This document shows positions 8,976 to 16,519 of a stretch of 64,000 nucleotides of DNA, piece by piece; positions within the stretch are counted from its first letter, which is position 1; the number at the start of each line of letters is the position of its first letter. The notes beneath the pieces were generated by a model. It did not search any database and had not been told where the DNA came from. It saw only the letters and a list, made by a program, of their open reading frames with translations. Position numbers and translations under genes: made by a program. The DNA lies in the NCBI RefSeq assembly GCF_900112205.1, contig NZ_FOKW01000002.1, positions 62,001 through 126,000 of the forward strand. Reading direction: 5' to 3'. Source of the DNA: Natronobacterium haloterrestre (lineage in GTDB: Archaea > Halobacteriota > Halobacteria > Halobacteriales > Natrialbaceae).

Positions 8976-10253
8976 TTAGTATGGATCGAGACGGTCGATT
9001 TCCGTGATGCCGGTGTCAGCAGTGCTGTCGAACTCCCAGTATTCGAAGGTCGTGTCGGTGGGGTCGCCGTTGTCGTCGAAGCCGGTTTCGTTGGCCGCGC
9101 CGCGGTATTCGACGGTCGAGCCCTGCGCGGCGAGTCTGATGCCCTCGGCGATCGTATCAGGGGTAATTTCTTCGCCGCCGGGGCTCGTGACGGTGTGAAT
9201 GGCGTTCTGGATCGCCTGGCCGTCGTTTTGGCCGGCGTATGCGTTTGCGAGCAAGAGCACGGCGGTCGCGTCGTAGGCGTAGAACGCGAAGAGATCGGGG
9301 TCGCCGGTGTGGGCGTCGGTGTATAGCTCGGTGAAGGTGTCGATGCCGGGGCCGTCGATGAGCGGTGCGGTTCCCCTGACCCCATCGAGTGGGTAGTCGA
9401 CCTGTTCGTGAAGGTCGCCAAGGCGGATGGCGTCTGTACACAACAGGTCGAAGGTGCCGTCGGGGTCGAGATCGGTAAACAGCGTCTGGGCCATTTCGGG
9501 GTAGATCGCCGGGATCACCAGGTCCGGATCCGCTTCGGTGAGTCGGTCGATAGCGCTGTCGTAGGAGTCTGCAGTGACTTCGACGGGGACGTGATCGGTG
9601 ATCGTGCCGTCGTGAGTGGTTTCGAACGCGCGCTCGAAGGCCTGGCTGAGTTGCCAGCCGTAGTCGTTGTTGACATACAGCGTTGCAGCGGTATCGACGC
9701 CCCGTTCGGTCGCGGCAACGTCGGCCATGACTGCCCCCTGAACGGCATCGGAGAGTGCTGTCCGAAAGACGAACCCCCCGTCGTTGAGCGTGGTGAGAGT
9801 CGGGGTCGTCGCTGCAGGCGAACAGGCGGTAATCTGGTATGGAATGAGCACCTGCTGGGTCGCCTGCAAGACGATATCGGAGTCGAGCGGCCCCGTCACC
9901 ATCGGATAGCCGTCGTCGACGAGCGATGCCGCCGCCTGGGCAGCGGTCACCGGATCGCTTTCGGTATCCGCTTCGGTGTACTCGATTTCGATCTCGAGAT
10001 CGGGATCGTCGCGGGCCTGCTGGATAGGGAGGGTGGCAGCGGCGAGGATGTCTTCGCCGACGGCGCTGCGTGGACCGCTAAGCGGGAGCAGAATACCGAG
10101 TTTGATCGTCCGATCGATGCTACGAGTTCCGACGCTAGAACCGGCTGTCCCGGAATCGATGCCGGGAATCGCGTCGGTACAACCGGCGAGGCCGGCGAGG
10201 GAAGCACCGGCAATCCCCGAAAGTAGTCGTCGTCTGGTCGAATTGCTGCCCAT
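8976..10253 (-). CDS. Tat lipoprotein, branched-chain amino acid/urea-type periplasmic binding protein
   Basis: 425 aa. The ATG at 10253 gives STRRRLLSG (twin arginine) and a lipobox LAGC, so it is a Tat-exported, lipid-anchored surface protein. The mature part is a type I periplasmic-binding fold of the LivK class: KLGILLPLSGPRSAVGED, MVTGPLDSDIVLQATQQVL, ITACSPAATTPTL, AATLYVNNDYGWQLSQAF, LVIPAIYPEMAQ, FAFYAYDATAVLLLANAY. No ABC permease or ATPase genes are nearby. Instead it is immediately followed by a chemotaxis transducer, which points to a ligand-capture role in chemotaxis rather than uptake (inference from the BasB/CosB precedent). Ligand unknown. Confidence 0.9.
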   Translation of the reverse strand: MGSNSTRRRLLSGIAGASLAGLAGCTDAIPGIDSGTAGSSVGTRSIDRTIKLGILLPLSGPRSAVGEDILAAATLPIQQARDDPDLEIEIEYTEADTESDPVTAAQAAASLVDDGYPMVTGPLDSDIVLQATQQVLIPYQITACSPAATTPTLTTLNDGGFVFRTALSDAVQGAVMADVAATERGVDTAATLYVNNDYGWQLSQAFERAFETTHDGTITDHVPVEVTADSYDSAIDRLTEADPDLVIPAIYPEMAQTLFTDLDPDGTFDLLCTDAIRLGDLHEQVDYPLDGVRGTAPLIDGPGIDTFTELYTDAHTGDPDLFAFYAYDATAVLLLANAYAGQNDGQAIQNAIHTVTSPGGEEITPDTIAEGIRLAAQGSTVEYRGAANETGFDDNGDPTDTTFEYWEFDSTADTGITEIDRLDPY

Positions 10254-10270
10254 ATTACTGGGGTAAATTT

Positions 10271-10331
10271 TGCTGCATGTAGTTCTGATGGCCATTTTGG
10301 AGCCATCTACTACATTGTGCATGTATATATG
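10271..10331 (-). promoter_or_regulatory. Promoter and operator-like palindrome of the chemotaxis operon
   Basis: A TATA element (TATATAT, 10324-10330) should place the transcription start near 10299. Exactly there lies a perfect inverted repeat GATGGC-9 nt-GCCATC (10287-10307), nested in a longer imperfect one (TGCATGTAG against CTACATTGTGCA). The leader would be about 45 nt with no clear ribosome binding site. A repressor site or a leader hairpin would both fit. Confidence 0.5.
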
Positions 10332-10436
10332 AAGCCCAGAACCAATCGAGATATTATTCCGAACATATTTTAGCCTCTTCCCGAGGAGTTTGAAGATCAC
10401 TACCTTCTGATTGCTGGTGGCTCTACAGTGGTTGTC

Positions 10437-10620
10437 CGTCGTCACGGCCGGCGGCCGAAGCCGTGACGACAGATAGAGTCTCCCGCAAGAGCGCATCGTT
10501 GCGTCGTTGAGAACTCCCCCTCGAGGTGGGAATCCACCTGTAGCGACGGCTACGGCAGTCTACGCCTGAACACCTGGCTCGAATCCGGCGCTGCGGGTCG
10601 ATTCGACCCTGCAGTCGACG
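10437..10620. other. Hairpin and possible remnant of a decayed mobile element
   Basis: A perfect 11-bp stem (GTCGTCACGGC ... GCCGTGACGAC, 10438-10470 region) is followed by a smaller palindrome AGGTGG-GAAT-CCACCT. The sequence between has short broken reading frames and no credible gene. The layout resembles the end of an IS200/IS605-group element, but I cannot identify a parent. The rest of the 10254-11091 gap holds the promoter above and repeat copy B. Confidence 0.35.
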
Positions 10621-10684
10621 CCTGCAACGGGAACGGAAACGGTACTATGAGACGGTTCGCACCGAAGTCATCGACGGGACTCGG

Positions 10685-10846
10685 TCATGTCGGTTGTGGG
10701 GATCGAGAATGAGAGAACTGCGAGCGATTGCCGACCGTAGGTCTCTGTTTCGCTGGTAGCCGAGAAGAACCGGACGGGTACTCGTCTCGCCCGTGGGGGC
10801 ACCTGTCCTCTCCGATCAGCGCCCGACGGCGCTCGAGAACCCTCAT
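10685..10846 (-). pseudogene. Orphan idsA 5' fragment fused to unrelated sequence
   Basis: A 53-aa frame whose first 11 residues (MRVLERRRALI) copy the idsA N terminus and whose remainder shows no resemblance to prenyltransferases (no Asp-rich motifs). The duplicated promoter is still upstream. It is best read as recombination debris; expression as a micro-protein is possible but unsupported. Confidence 0.5.
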
Positions 10847-10884
10847 TACCTGCGCTCAGGACGGGGACGAAAAGTACGTGAGGG
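10809..10884. repeat. Direct repeat copy B (orphan idsA promoter and first codons)
   Basis: About 65 of 76 positions match 6408-6483. On the minus strand it keeps the promoter and an ATG (10846) followed by RVLERRRALI, against ELLERRRALI in idsA. Homology stops after codon 11-12 and the frame runs on as unrelated sequence to a stop at 10685, leaving an orphan 53-codon frame. Confidence 0.85.
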
Positions 10885-11091
10885 GCGCAACGTTCCGAGT
10901 TTCCGTGCCCTTCCGCTGGGGAACGCGGTCCAATTCTTCCTTCCCGTCCTGTCGCTGTCACGTTGTTTACTGCAGCGACGGTTGCGCCGACGAACCGTCC
11001 GCCTCGCTCCTGGCGTCGCTCGTCTCGAGACGGTCGAACACGTCGGGTGCCGTACCGAACGCTTCTTTTCCGCGAATCCGTAACACATACC

Positions 11092-12183
11092 ATGGTGGAT
11101 AGCCCGTCGACCCCCGTGCGGAGTGCCCTGGCCGCCGTCAGGCCACCACCACGGTTCGTCGACTGGTCGATCTTCACGGTCGTCGTGCTCGAGGCCGTTT
11201 CCGGGCTGGTCTCGTTTACCGTCGGCTCGCCGGCCGGCTGGCCGCTGTTCTGGCTCCACCGGATCCTCGGACTGACGCTCGTCGCGCTGCTGGGGTTCAA
11301 ATTCGCTCGCGTTCGACACCGGGTTCTCGAGACCGAACGGTGGCGCCCCTCGACGCTCCTGTCGATCCTCACCGTGATCGCGGCGACGGGAGCGATCGCG
11401 ACCGGGGTCCTCTGGACGTTCGGGCTGGACGTGGGACTCTCCTACTGGACGCTGCTGAGCGTCCACGTCGGGTTCGGGCTCGTCCTCGTTCCGCTGATGG
11501 TGTGGCACCTCTCGACCCGGTTCCGGCTCCCGAAACGGCGCGACTTCGACCGTCGCCGGACGACGCTCGAGTACGCGGCGCTGCTGGCCGGTGGGGCCCT
11601 CGTCTATCGCACCCAGGAGTTCCTCAATCGCGCCCTCGAGACGCCCGGGGCGGACCGCCGGTTCACCGGGTCCCAGCCCCGTGAAGGGAGGGGCAACGGG
11701 AGTTTTCCGGTCACCTCGTGGGTCGCGGACGACCCCGATCCGATCGACCCGTCGGCGTGGACGCTAACGATCCGGGGCGAGGTCGAAACCCCGCTCGAGT
11801 ACTCCTACGACGAGTTGGCGCCCACCAGCGACGAGCGGGCGCTTTTGGACTGTACGAGCGGCTGGTACACCGTCCAGCGGTGGCGCGGCATCCGCGTGGG
11901 GGACCTGCTCGCGGCAGCCGACGTTCGGGACGGGGCGGCGTTCGTGCGGTTCGTCTCGGTGACCGGCTACCGGTGGTCGCTGCCGCTCGAGGAGGCGCGA
12001 GAGGCGTTGCTCGCGACCCACGTCGGCGGCGAACGGTTGAGCCACGGCCACGGCGCGCCGATGCGCCTTGTCGCCCCCGGACGGCGCGGATTCCAGTGGG
12101 TCAAGTGGCTCGAGCGGGTGGAGGTCCGCCGGCGGTCCGATCCGGCCCAGTGGGTCGTGACGCTGGTCAGCGGGTTCGACTGA
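11092..12183 (+). CDS. Cytochrome b-like / molybdopterin oxidoreductase fusion
   Basis: 363 aa. Residues 22-145 hold four membrane helices with His56, His125 and His139 at helix ends, as in heme-binding cytochrome b-like anchors. Residues about 205-360 are a sulfite-oxidase/YedY-type molybdopterin domain (WTLTIRGEVETPLEYSYDEL; LLDCTSGW with Cys254 as the likely Mo ligand; then SVTGYRWSLPLEEA and the MRLVAPGRRGFQWVKWL segment). It is therefore a self-contained membrane oxidoreductase that could pass electrons from a Mo-cofactor site to heme or quinone. YedY-type partners are usually separate genes. Substrate unknown. A basic cytoplasmic loop (RFRLPKRRDFDRRR) follows helix 4. Confidence 0.85.
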   Translation: MVDSPSTPVRSALAAVRPPPRFVDWSIFTVVVLEAVSGLVSFTVGSPAGWPLFWLHRILGLTLVALLGFKFARVRHRVLETERWRPSTLLSILTVIAATGAIATGVLWTFGLDVGLSYWTLLSVHVGFGLVLVPLMVWHLSTRFRLPKRRDFDRRRTTLEYAALLAGGALVYRTQEFLNRALETPGADRRFTGSQPREGRGNGSFPVTSWVADDPDPIDPSAWTLTIRGEVETPLEYSYDELAPTSDERALLDCTSGWYTVQRWRGIRVGDLLAAADVRDGAAFVRFVSVTGYRWSLPLEEAREALLATHVGGERLSHGHGAPMRLVAPGRRGFQWVKWLERVEVRRRSDPAQWVVTLVSGFD

Positions 12184-12210
12184 GGGGAACCGCTCCTCGA
12201 AAATCTGGAC

Positions 12211-12235
12211 CAAAAAAGCCGCCCGCGGGCGGTTA
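12211..12235 (-). terminator. Hairpin terminator, minus strand
   Basis: CCGCCCG/CGGGCGG (12219-12232) forms a strong stem. On the minus strand it is followed by six T residues (12212-12217). It suits transcripts coming from the right, that is etfBA, from which it is now separated by the insertion sequence. Confidence 0.55.
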
Positions 12236-12379
12236 CGGAGAATCAAGGAGAAAGCCCCGTCCTTCGGGATGGGGATGAATCCGACACTACCCTACACCAG
12301 CCACCATTCGATGGCACGGCAGGATATTCCACGCTGCGCAATCTATACCTTCAAGTAGGATTGTCTACATTAGTTACGT

Positions 12380-13715
12380 ATGGCGAAAGAGGTCGTCACC
12401 CGCACCTTCACTGCTTCCATACGGAACCAGCAACAGGTGTCCGACGACCTTGATTCGCTCGGGTTCTCAGCCTCGAAACTCTGGAACGTCGGACGGTGGA
12501 CAATCAGTCGTGTTTGGGATGAAATCAACTACATCCCTGAACACGACGAACTCACCGCGTACCTCAAGAGCCACGAACGCTACGATGACCTGCATTCTCA
12601 GTCAAGTTCGTTCGAGACGCCGAAGCCGTCTCGTGATGCCAATGAGCTTCGCTCATTGAGCACAGCGAGTCCTCCAAGAACTCTCTGAGGCGTTCAACGG
12701 CTGGTACGGCAAACGGCGCAACGGAGACACGAACGCGAACCCGCCCGGCTACCGCAAACACGGCGACGAACACCCACGTTCCACAGTCACGTTCAAAGCC
12801 GCTGGCTTCAAATTCGACACCCAGTACAACCGCGTTCGACTCTCCAAAGGGTCGAACCTCAGGGACTACTGGTCGGACTTCATCCTCTGTGAATACCAGA
12901 CCCGCCCCGACGTTGACCTCTCGACCGTAGAGAGCGTTCAACAAGTCAGGGCTGTTTGGGCAGGGGATGAATGGGAACTGCACTTTGTCTGTAAGGTCGA
13001 AATCGAAGTGTCTGAAGCACCCGGTGAGAAGACCGTCGGTGTCGATCCCGGTATCAACAACTTCGCGGCACTCGCCTACGAAGATGGTCACGCTGAACTG
13101 TACCCGCTGAACTGTCTGAAGCAAGATGACTACTACTTCAGCAAGCGGATCGCTCGGTGTGACGATTCGGACTCCGAGCAGGCCACGCGACTGGACCAGA
13201 AGAAGTCTCGCCGGCGCACTCACTACTTCCACACGCTCTCAAAACACATCGTCCAGCGGTGTGTTGACGAGGGTGTTGGAACCATCGTGGTTGGCGACCT
13301 CTCCGGTATCCGCGAAGACGATGAGAACGGTGAGGCGAAGGACTGGGGGAAGCATGGCAATCTTGACTTGCACTCGTGGGCGTTCGACCGCTTCACTGAC
13401 CTGCTCGAATACAAGGCCGAGATGGAGGGCATCACGGTCGAAGAAGTGTCCGAGCGAGATACGTCGAAGTCGTGTTCGTGTTGTGGTCGCAAACGTGACG
13501 CGAACCGTGTTGAACGCGGGTTGTACGTGTGCGACGAATGCGATATGGTGGCGAACGCAGATGTGAACGGTGCTGAGAACATTCGGCAGAAAGTATCTCC
13601 GAGTCCCGCCACGGATGGCGGCGATAGGAGTAACGGCTGGTTGGCACAGCCATCGACGTTCCTGTTTGACAAGGAAACTGGCGCGTTCGCGCCTCAAGAA
13701 CCGGTCACGTCGTAA
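12380..13715 (+). pseudogene. tnpB: tnpB (RNA-guided nuclease of IS200/IS605 elements), interrupted
   Basis: The N-terminal part (12380-12606) reads MAKEVVTRTFTASIRNQQQV with the expected helix-rich start. A 56-nt insert (12607-12662) shifts the frame and a stop follows at 12686. The proper frame resumes at 12663 (QRVLQELSEAFNGWY) and runs to 13715. It contains the RuvC first Asp (KTVGVDPGINNFA), the middle acidic position (IVVGDLSG, Asp rather than the usual Glu), a CxxC...CxxC zinc ribbon (SCSCCGRKRD, YVCDECD) and the last Asp (ANADVNGAENI). Removing the insert would restore a normal 400-plus residue TnpB, so inactivation looks recent. An internal ATG at 13008 would give only the nuclease half. 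Confidence 0.88.
12607..12662 (+). repeat. 56-nt double-hairpin insertion within tnpB
   Basis: Two back-to-back perfect hairpins: CGAGACG-7 nt-CGTCTCG (12613-12633) and CAATGAGC-TTC-GCTCATTG (12640-12658). The flanks join as a continuous TnpB frame when it is removed (SQSS|QRVLQ). The net frame shift is +1. Confidence 0.8.
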
Positions 13716-13765
13716 ACCACAATATCCCAACGCGGGAATCCTCTCCCTTCAGGGCGGGGAGGATG

Positions 13766-14719
13766 TCAATGGAACTCCTCGGTCAGCGCCGGGACCACGT
13801 CGAACAGGTCGTCCGTGATCGCGTAATCGGCGATGTCCATGATCGGCGCGTTCGGGTCGGTGTTGATCGCGACGATCGTATCGGAGCCTTTCATGCCGGC
13901 GACGTGCTGGACCGCGCCGGAGATGCCGATCGCGATGTAGACGTCGGGCGTGACGACCTTCCCGGACTGGCCGACCTGCCGGTTCTTCGGCAGCCAGCCG
14001 TTGTCGACGATCGGGCGGGAGGCCGAGACAGTCGCGTCCAGCGCGTCCGCGAGTTCCTCGATGATCTCGAGGTTCTCTTCCTCCTCGATGCCACGGCCGA
14101 CCGAGACCAGCACGTCGGCCTCGCTGATGTCGACGTCGCCGCCGCCGACCTCCTCGAAGCCGTTGACCGTCGTGCCGAGTGCGTCCTCGTCGATATCGGC
14201 GTCGAAGGCCTCGATCGCGGCGTCGCCGGTGCCCTCCGCGGCGGGCCACTCGGCGCCGCGAATCGTCACGACCGCGGGCCCCTCGAGTTCGGTCGTCGTC
14301 TCGACCTTGCCGCCGTACATCTCGCGGGTCGCTGTCAGCGTCTCGCCGTCGGTCTCGAGGGCGACGGTGTCGGTGACGATCGGCAGGTCGAGTTCGTTCG
14401 CGACGGCCGGCGCGTAGTCGAGGCCGTTGACGCTGTTGGGCGTCAGGACGTACTGGGGCGCGAGTTCGTCGTACAGCTGGGTCGTCGCCTGGGTGTAGAC
14501 GCCGTGGTTGAACTCCTCGCCGTAGTCGACGGTGTGGACGGCGTCGACGCCCTCGCGATTGAGCTTGTCGGCGAACTCGTCGACGGTGCCGCTGATGACC
14601 GCGACGTGGAGGTCGCCGCCGGTTTCGTCCGCGAGTTCGCGGCCGGCGGTGACGAGTTCGTAGCTGACGTCGCGGAGGTCTCCGCGGCGGTGGTCCGCCA
14701 CGACGAGGACGTCCGTCAT
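13766..14719 (-). CDS. etfA: Electron transfer flavoprotein alpha subunit
   Basis: 317 aa. EtfA carries FAD and passes electrons from acyl-CoA and other dehydrogenases to the quinone pool through ETF:quinone oxidoreductase. The N-terminal domain begins [23 protein letters not shown]. The C-terminal FAD domain shows [54 protein letters not shown] and APIMDIADY, all conserved for this family. It overlaps etfB by 4 nt (ATGA), so they are translationally coupled. The insertion sequence abuts its stop codon and has displaced the likely terminator. Confidence 0.95.
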   Translation of the reverse strand: MTDVLVVADHRRGDLRDVSYELVTAGRELADETGGDLHVAVISGTVDEFADKLNREGVDAVHTVDYGEEFNHGVYTQATTQLYDELAPQYVLTPNSVNGLDYAPAVANELDLPIVTDTVALETDGETLTATREMYGGKVETTTELEGPAVVTIRGAEWPAAEGTGDAAIEAFDADIDEDALGTTVNGFEEVGGGDVDISEADVLVSVGRGIEEEENLEIIEELADALDATVSASRPIVDNGWLPKNRQVGQSGKVVTPDVYIAIGISGAVQHVAGMKGSDTIVAINTDPNAPIMDIADYAITDDLFDVVPALTEEFH

Positions 14720-15507
14720 GGTGCCACCCCCTTGTCGCGGAGGAGATCACCGAGCTCTCCGGCGGTTTCCTCTGCACTCCCCTCCCAGACGGTGACGTCG
14801 CTCTCGCTTTCGGGCTCGTACATGTCGGTCAGTTCGAGGTCCGAGTCGACGACCCCCTCGTCGACGCCGACGTCGGCCAGCGACTGGACGTCGAGTTCCT
14901 TGCGCTGGGCCTGTCGGATGCCACGCAGGCTGGCGTAGCGTGGCTCGTTGATCCCGGTCTGGATCGTCAACACGGCCGGCAGTTCGACGTCGGTCAGTTC
15001 CTCGACGCCGCCCTCGAGTTCCCGGCGGACGGAGGCGATGCCGTCCTCGAGGTCGTGCTCGAGGTGGTTGACGACGGCGGCCCACTCGAAGCCGAGGTCT
15101 TCGGCCAGCGAGACGCCGGTCGCACCCCAGCTGTCGTCGCCGGACTGGACGCCCGAGAGGACGAGGTCGGGGTCTTCCTCCTCGACGACGCCGCGCAGGA
15201 TCTCGGTCTTGGCCTCGACGTCGAGCAGGTCGACGCCCTCGAGGGCGTCGTCCCAGACGCGGATCGCACGGTCCGCGCCCTTGGCGAGCGCCTGCCGGAT
15301 GGTCTGTTCGCAGTCTTCCGGACCGATCGTGACCGTGACGACTTCGTCGGCGATACCGGCCTCCTGGAGCTGGACGGCCTCCTCGACGGCGTAATCGTCC
15401 CACTCGTTCAGGTCGGCACCGAGGTACTGATCCGCGATCTCAGTCCCCTCGATTTCGAACTCGTCTTCCACGGTCGCGACCTCTTTGACCGTAACGAGGA
15501 TTTTCAT
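14716..15507 (-). CDS. etfB: Electron transfer flavoprotein beta subunit
   Basis: 263 aa, normal length. It opens MKILVTVKEVATVEDEFEIE and carries the adenine-nucleotide fold elements of EtfB: LNEWDDYAVEEAVQLQE, VVTVTIGPEDCEQTIRQALAKGADRAIRV, DLVLSGVQSGDDSWGATGVSLAEDLG and PAVLTIQTGINEPRYASLRGI. Partner of EtfA in the heterodimer. It is the first gene of the pair and reads leftward into etfA with a 4-nt overlap. No ETF dehydrogenase (fixC-like) gene is adjacent in this window. Confidence 0.95.
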   Translation of the reverse strand: MKILVTVKEVATVEDEFEIEGTEIADQYLGADLNEWDDYAVEEAVQLQEAGIADEVVTVTIGPEDCEQTIRQALAKGADRAIRVWDDALEGVDLLDVEAKTEILRGVVEEEDPDLVLSGVQSGDDSWGATGVSLAEDLGFEWAAVVNHLEHDLEDGIASVRRELEGGVEELTDVELPAVLTIQTGINEPRYASLRGIRQAQRKELDVQSLADVGVDEGVVDSDLELTDMYEPESESDVTVWEGSAEETAGELGDLLRDKGVAP

Positions 15508-15737
15508 CGTTGATCACTCACACGCCCCTCCCGTAAACGTTTTCGAAACATTGTTTTGGGGAGTCGTCGTTCATTTATCGATTCTCCCGGTTTCCTCGAG
15601 TTCGTCGGTCGCGCTTTCGACTGCCCCGGCTGTCGGTCGACTCAACCTGTCCCCGCCCGTCCCGGGACAGGCCCCAAAGAGTCCCTACTCGGGAGTAAGA
15701 CGGAAACGGTTTAACGACGCCGCCGGTACTACGCGCC

Positions 15738-16247
15738 ATGGCAGACTGTCCGCTCGCCGACGACTGTCCGAGTTTCTCCGAACGGATCTCGGGAATGGGA
15801 TGTCAACACTACGGTGACAGGGGTGGCAAGGAGTGGTGTAACCACTACGGCCAGCCCATCGAGGATCTGAAGACACAGCCCGTCAAATCCGGCGAGGAGG
15901 TCGTCATCGACGTCGTCGACATGCACGAGAGCGGGGCCGGTGTCGGCCGGACGGACGACGGCTTCATCGTCATGGTCGACGGCGTGCTCCCGGAGGCCCG
16001 GGCTCGCGTCGAGATCACGCAGGTTCACAGCAACCACGCCCGCGCGGAGGAACTCGAGCAGTTGCCGATGGAGCCCGAGGAAGACGACGAGGAGGACACG
16101 GCGGACGACGACGAAGGGGAGGCCGACGACGCTGCCGAGGACGGCGAAGACGGCGAGGGCGACGAGGACGCCGAAGAGAGCGCCGGGGACGACGCGAACA
16201 AACACCGCGAACGACTCGGCAGTCGCGAGAACTTCTGGGGCTCGTAA
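15738..16247 (+). CDS. TRAM-domain RNA-binding protein with N-terminal Cys motif and acidic tail
   Basis: 169 aa in three parts. Residues 1-45 form a Cys-rich motif (CPLADDCPSF, GMGCQHYGDRGGKEWCNHYG) that could bind a metal. Residues 50-112 form a TRAM beta-barrel (KSGEEVVIDVVDMHESGAGVG, IVMVDGVLPEARARVEI), the small OB-like fold used for RNA binding in tRNA methylthiolation enzymes and archaeal cold-shock-like proteins. The tail is an Asp/Glu-rich linker followed by RERLGSRENFWGS. The acidic run resembles haloarchaeal solubility tails. Likely an RNA chaperone or translation-associated protein (inference). Confidence 0.8.
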   Translation: MADCPLADDCPSFSERISGMGCQHYGDRGGKEWCNHYGQPIEDLKTQPVKSGEEVVIDVVDMHESGAGVGRTDDGFIVMVDGVLPEARARVEITQVHSNHARAEELEQLPMEPEEDDEEDTADDDEGEADDAAEDGEDGEGDEDAEESAGDDANKHRERLGSRENFWGS

Positions 16248-16485
16248 GCCCTCGAGTGGACAGTCACGGTTTCGGTTGCAGCGCGGTCACGAGTACGATC
16301 ACGGTCGTCGTCCCGGAACGATTCGCGGGACGGTTCCCTTTCCTTTCTCCGCCGTTGCTAATCGTCTTGCGTCATCCATCGACGGTTCTCGTCGTGTCTC
16401 TCGAGCGGCGGCTCCGATTAGGCGTCCGACGAGTTCGACGACCGGAGTCCGATCGGGACTCGAGCGGCCGGTCGTGCCGGAACGG

Positions 16486-16500
16486 CTTCTTTTAACTAGT
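16486..16500 (+). promoter_or_regulatory. TATA element for the polytopic membrane protein
   Basis: CTTCTTTTAACTAG (16488-16499) places a TATA-like TTTTAA about 25 nt from the ATG at 16520, supporting that start over an upstream in-frame codon at 16499. Confidence 0.5.
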
Positions 16501-16519
16501 GACGGGACAACAGACAACC

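Larger units (their letters stand above)
12250..13765 (+). mobile_element. tnpB-only insertion sequence (IS1341-type, IS200/IS605 group), decayed
   Basis: About 1.5 kb between the molybdo-oxidoreductase gene and the etfA stop codon. The left end has a subterminal hairpin CCCCGTCC-TTCG-GGATGGGG (12255-12274). The right end has CTCCC-TTCA-GGGCGGGG (13742-13759), immediately before the etfA stop. There are no terminal inverted repeats and no tnpA, as is usual for this class. The single gene, tnpB, is interrupted. Base composition is less GC-rich than the neighbours. Ends are approximate. Confidence 0.8.

Noticed and set aside
8972-9421. N-terminal extension of the transducer reading frame
   Set aside because: This stretch lies within the binding-protein gene in another frame and is Thr/Pro/Ser shadow sequence. 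The true start is the ATG at 8971, just before the membrane helix.
10668-11372. 234-codon minus-strand frame between repeat copy B and the molybdo-oxidoreductase gene
   Set aside because: It crosses into the antisense of the oxidoreductase gene and shows only arginine-rich shadow sequence; the part near 10846 is explained by the idsA duplication.
12250-13765. A guide (omega) RNA gene at the right end of the tnpB element
   Set aside because: Known TnpB elements make one from this position, but I could not define its ends or a guide from sequence alone, and tnpB is broken here.
13749-14777. Long arginine-rich frames opposite or within etfA (and similar frames at many genes)
   Set aside because: They are reading-frame shadows of high-GC coding DNA: extreme Arg/Pro content, no motifs, and fully covered by a convincing gene.
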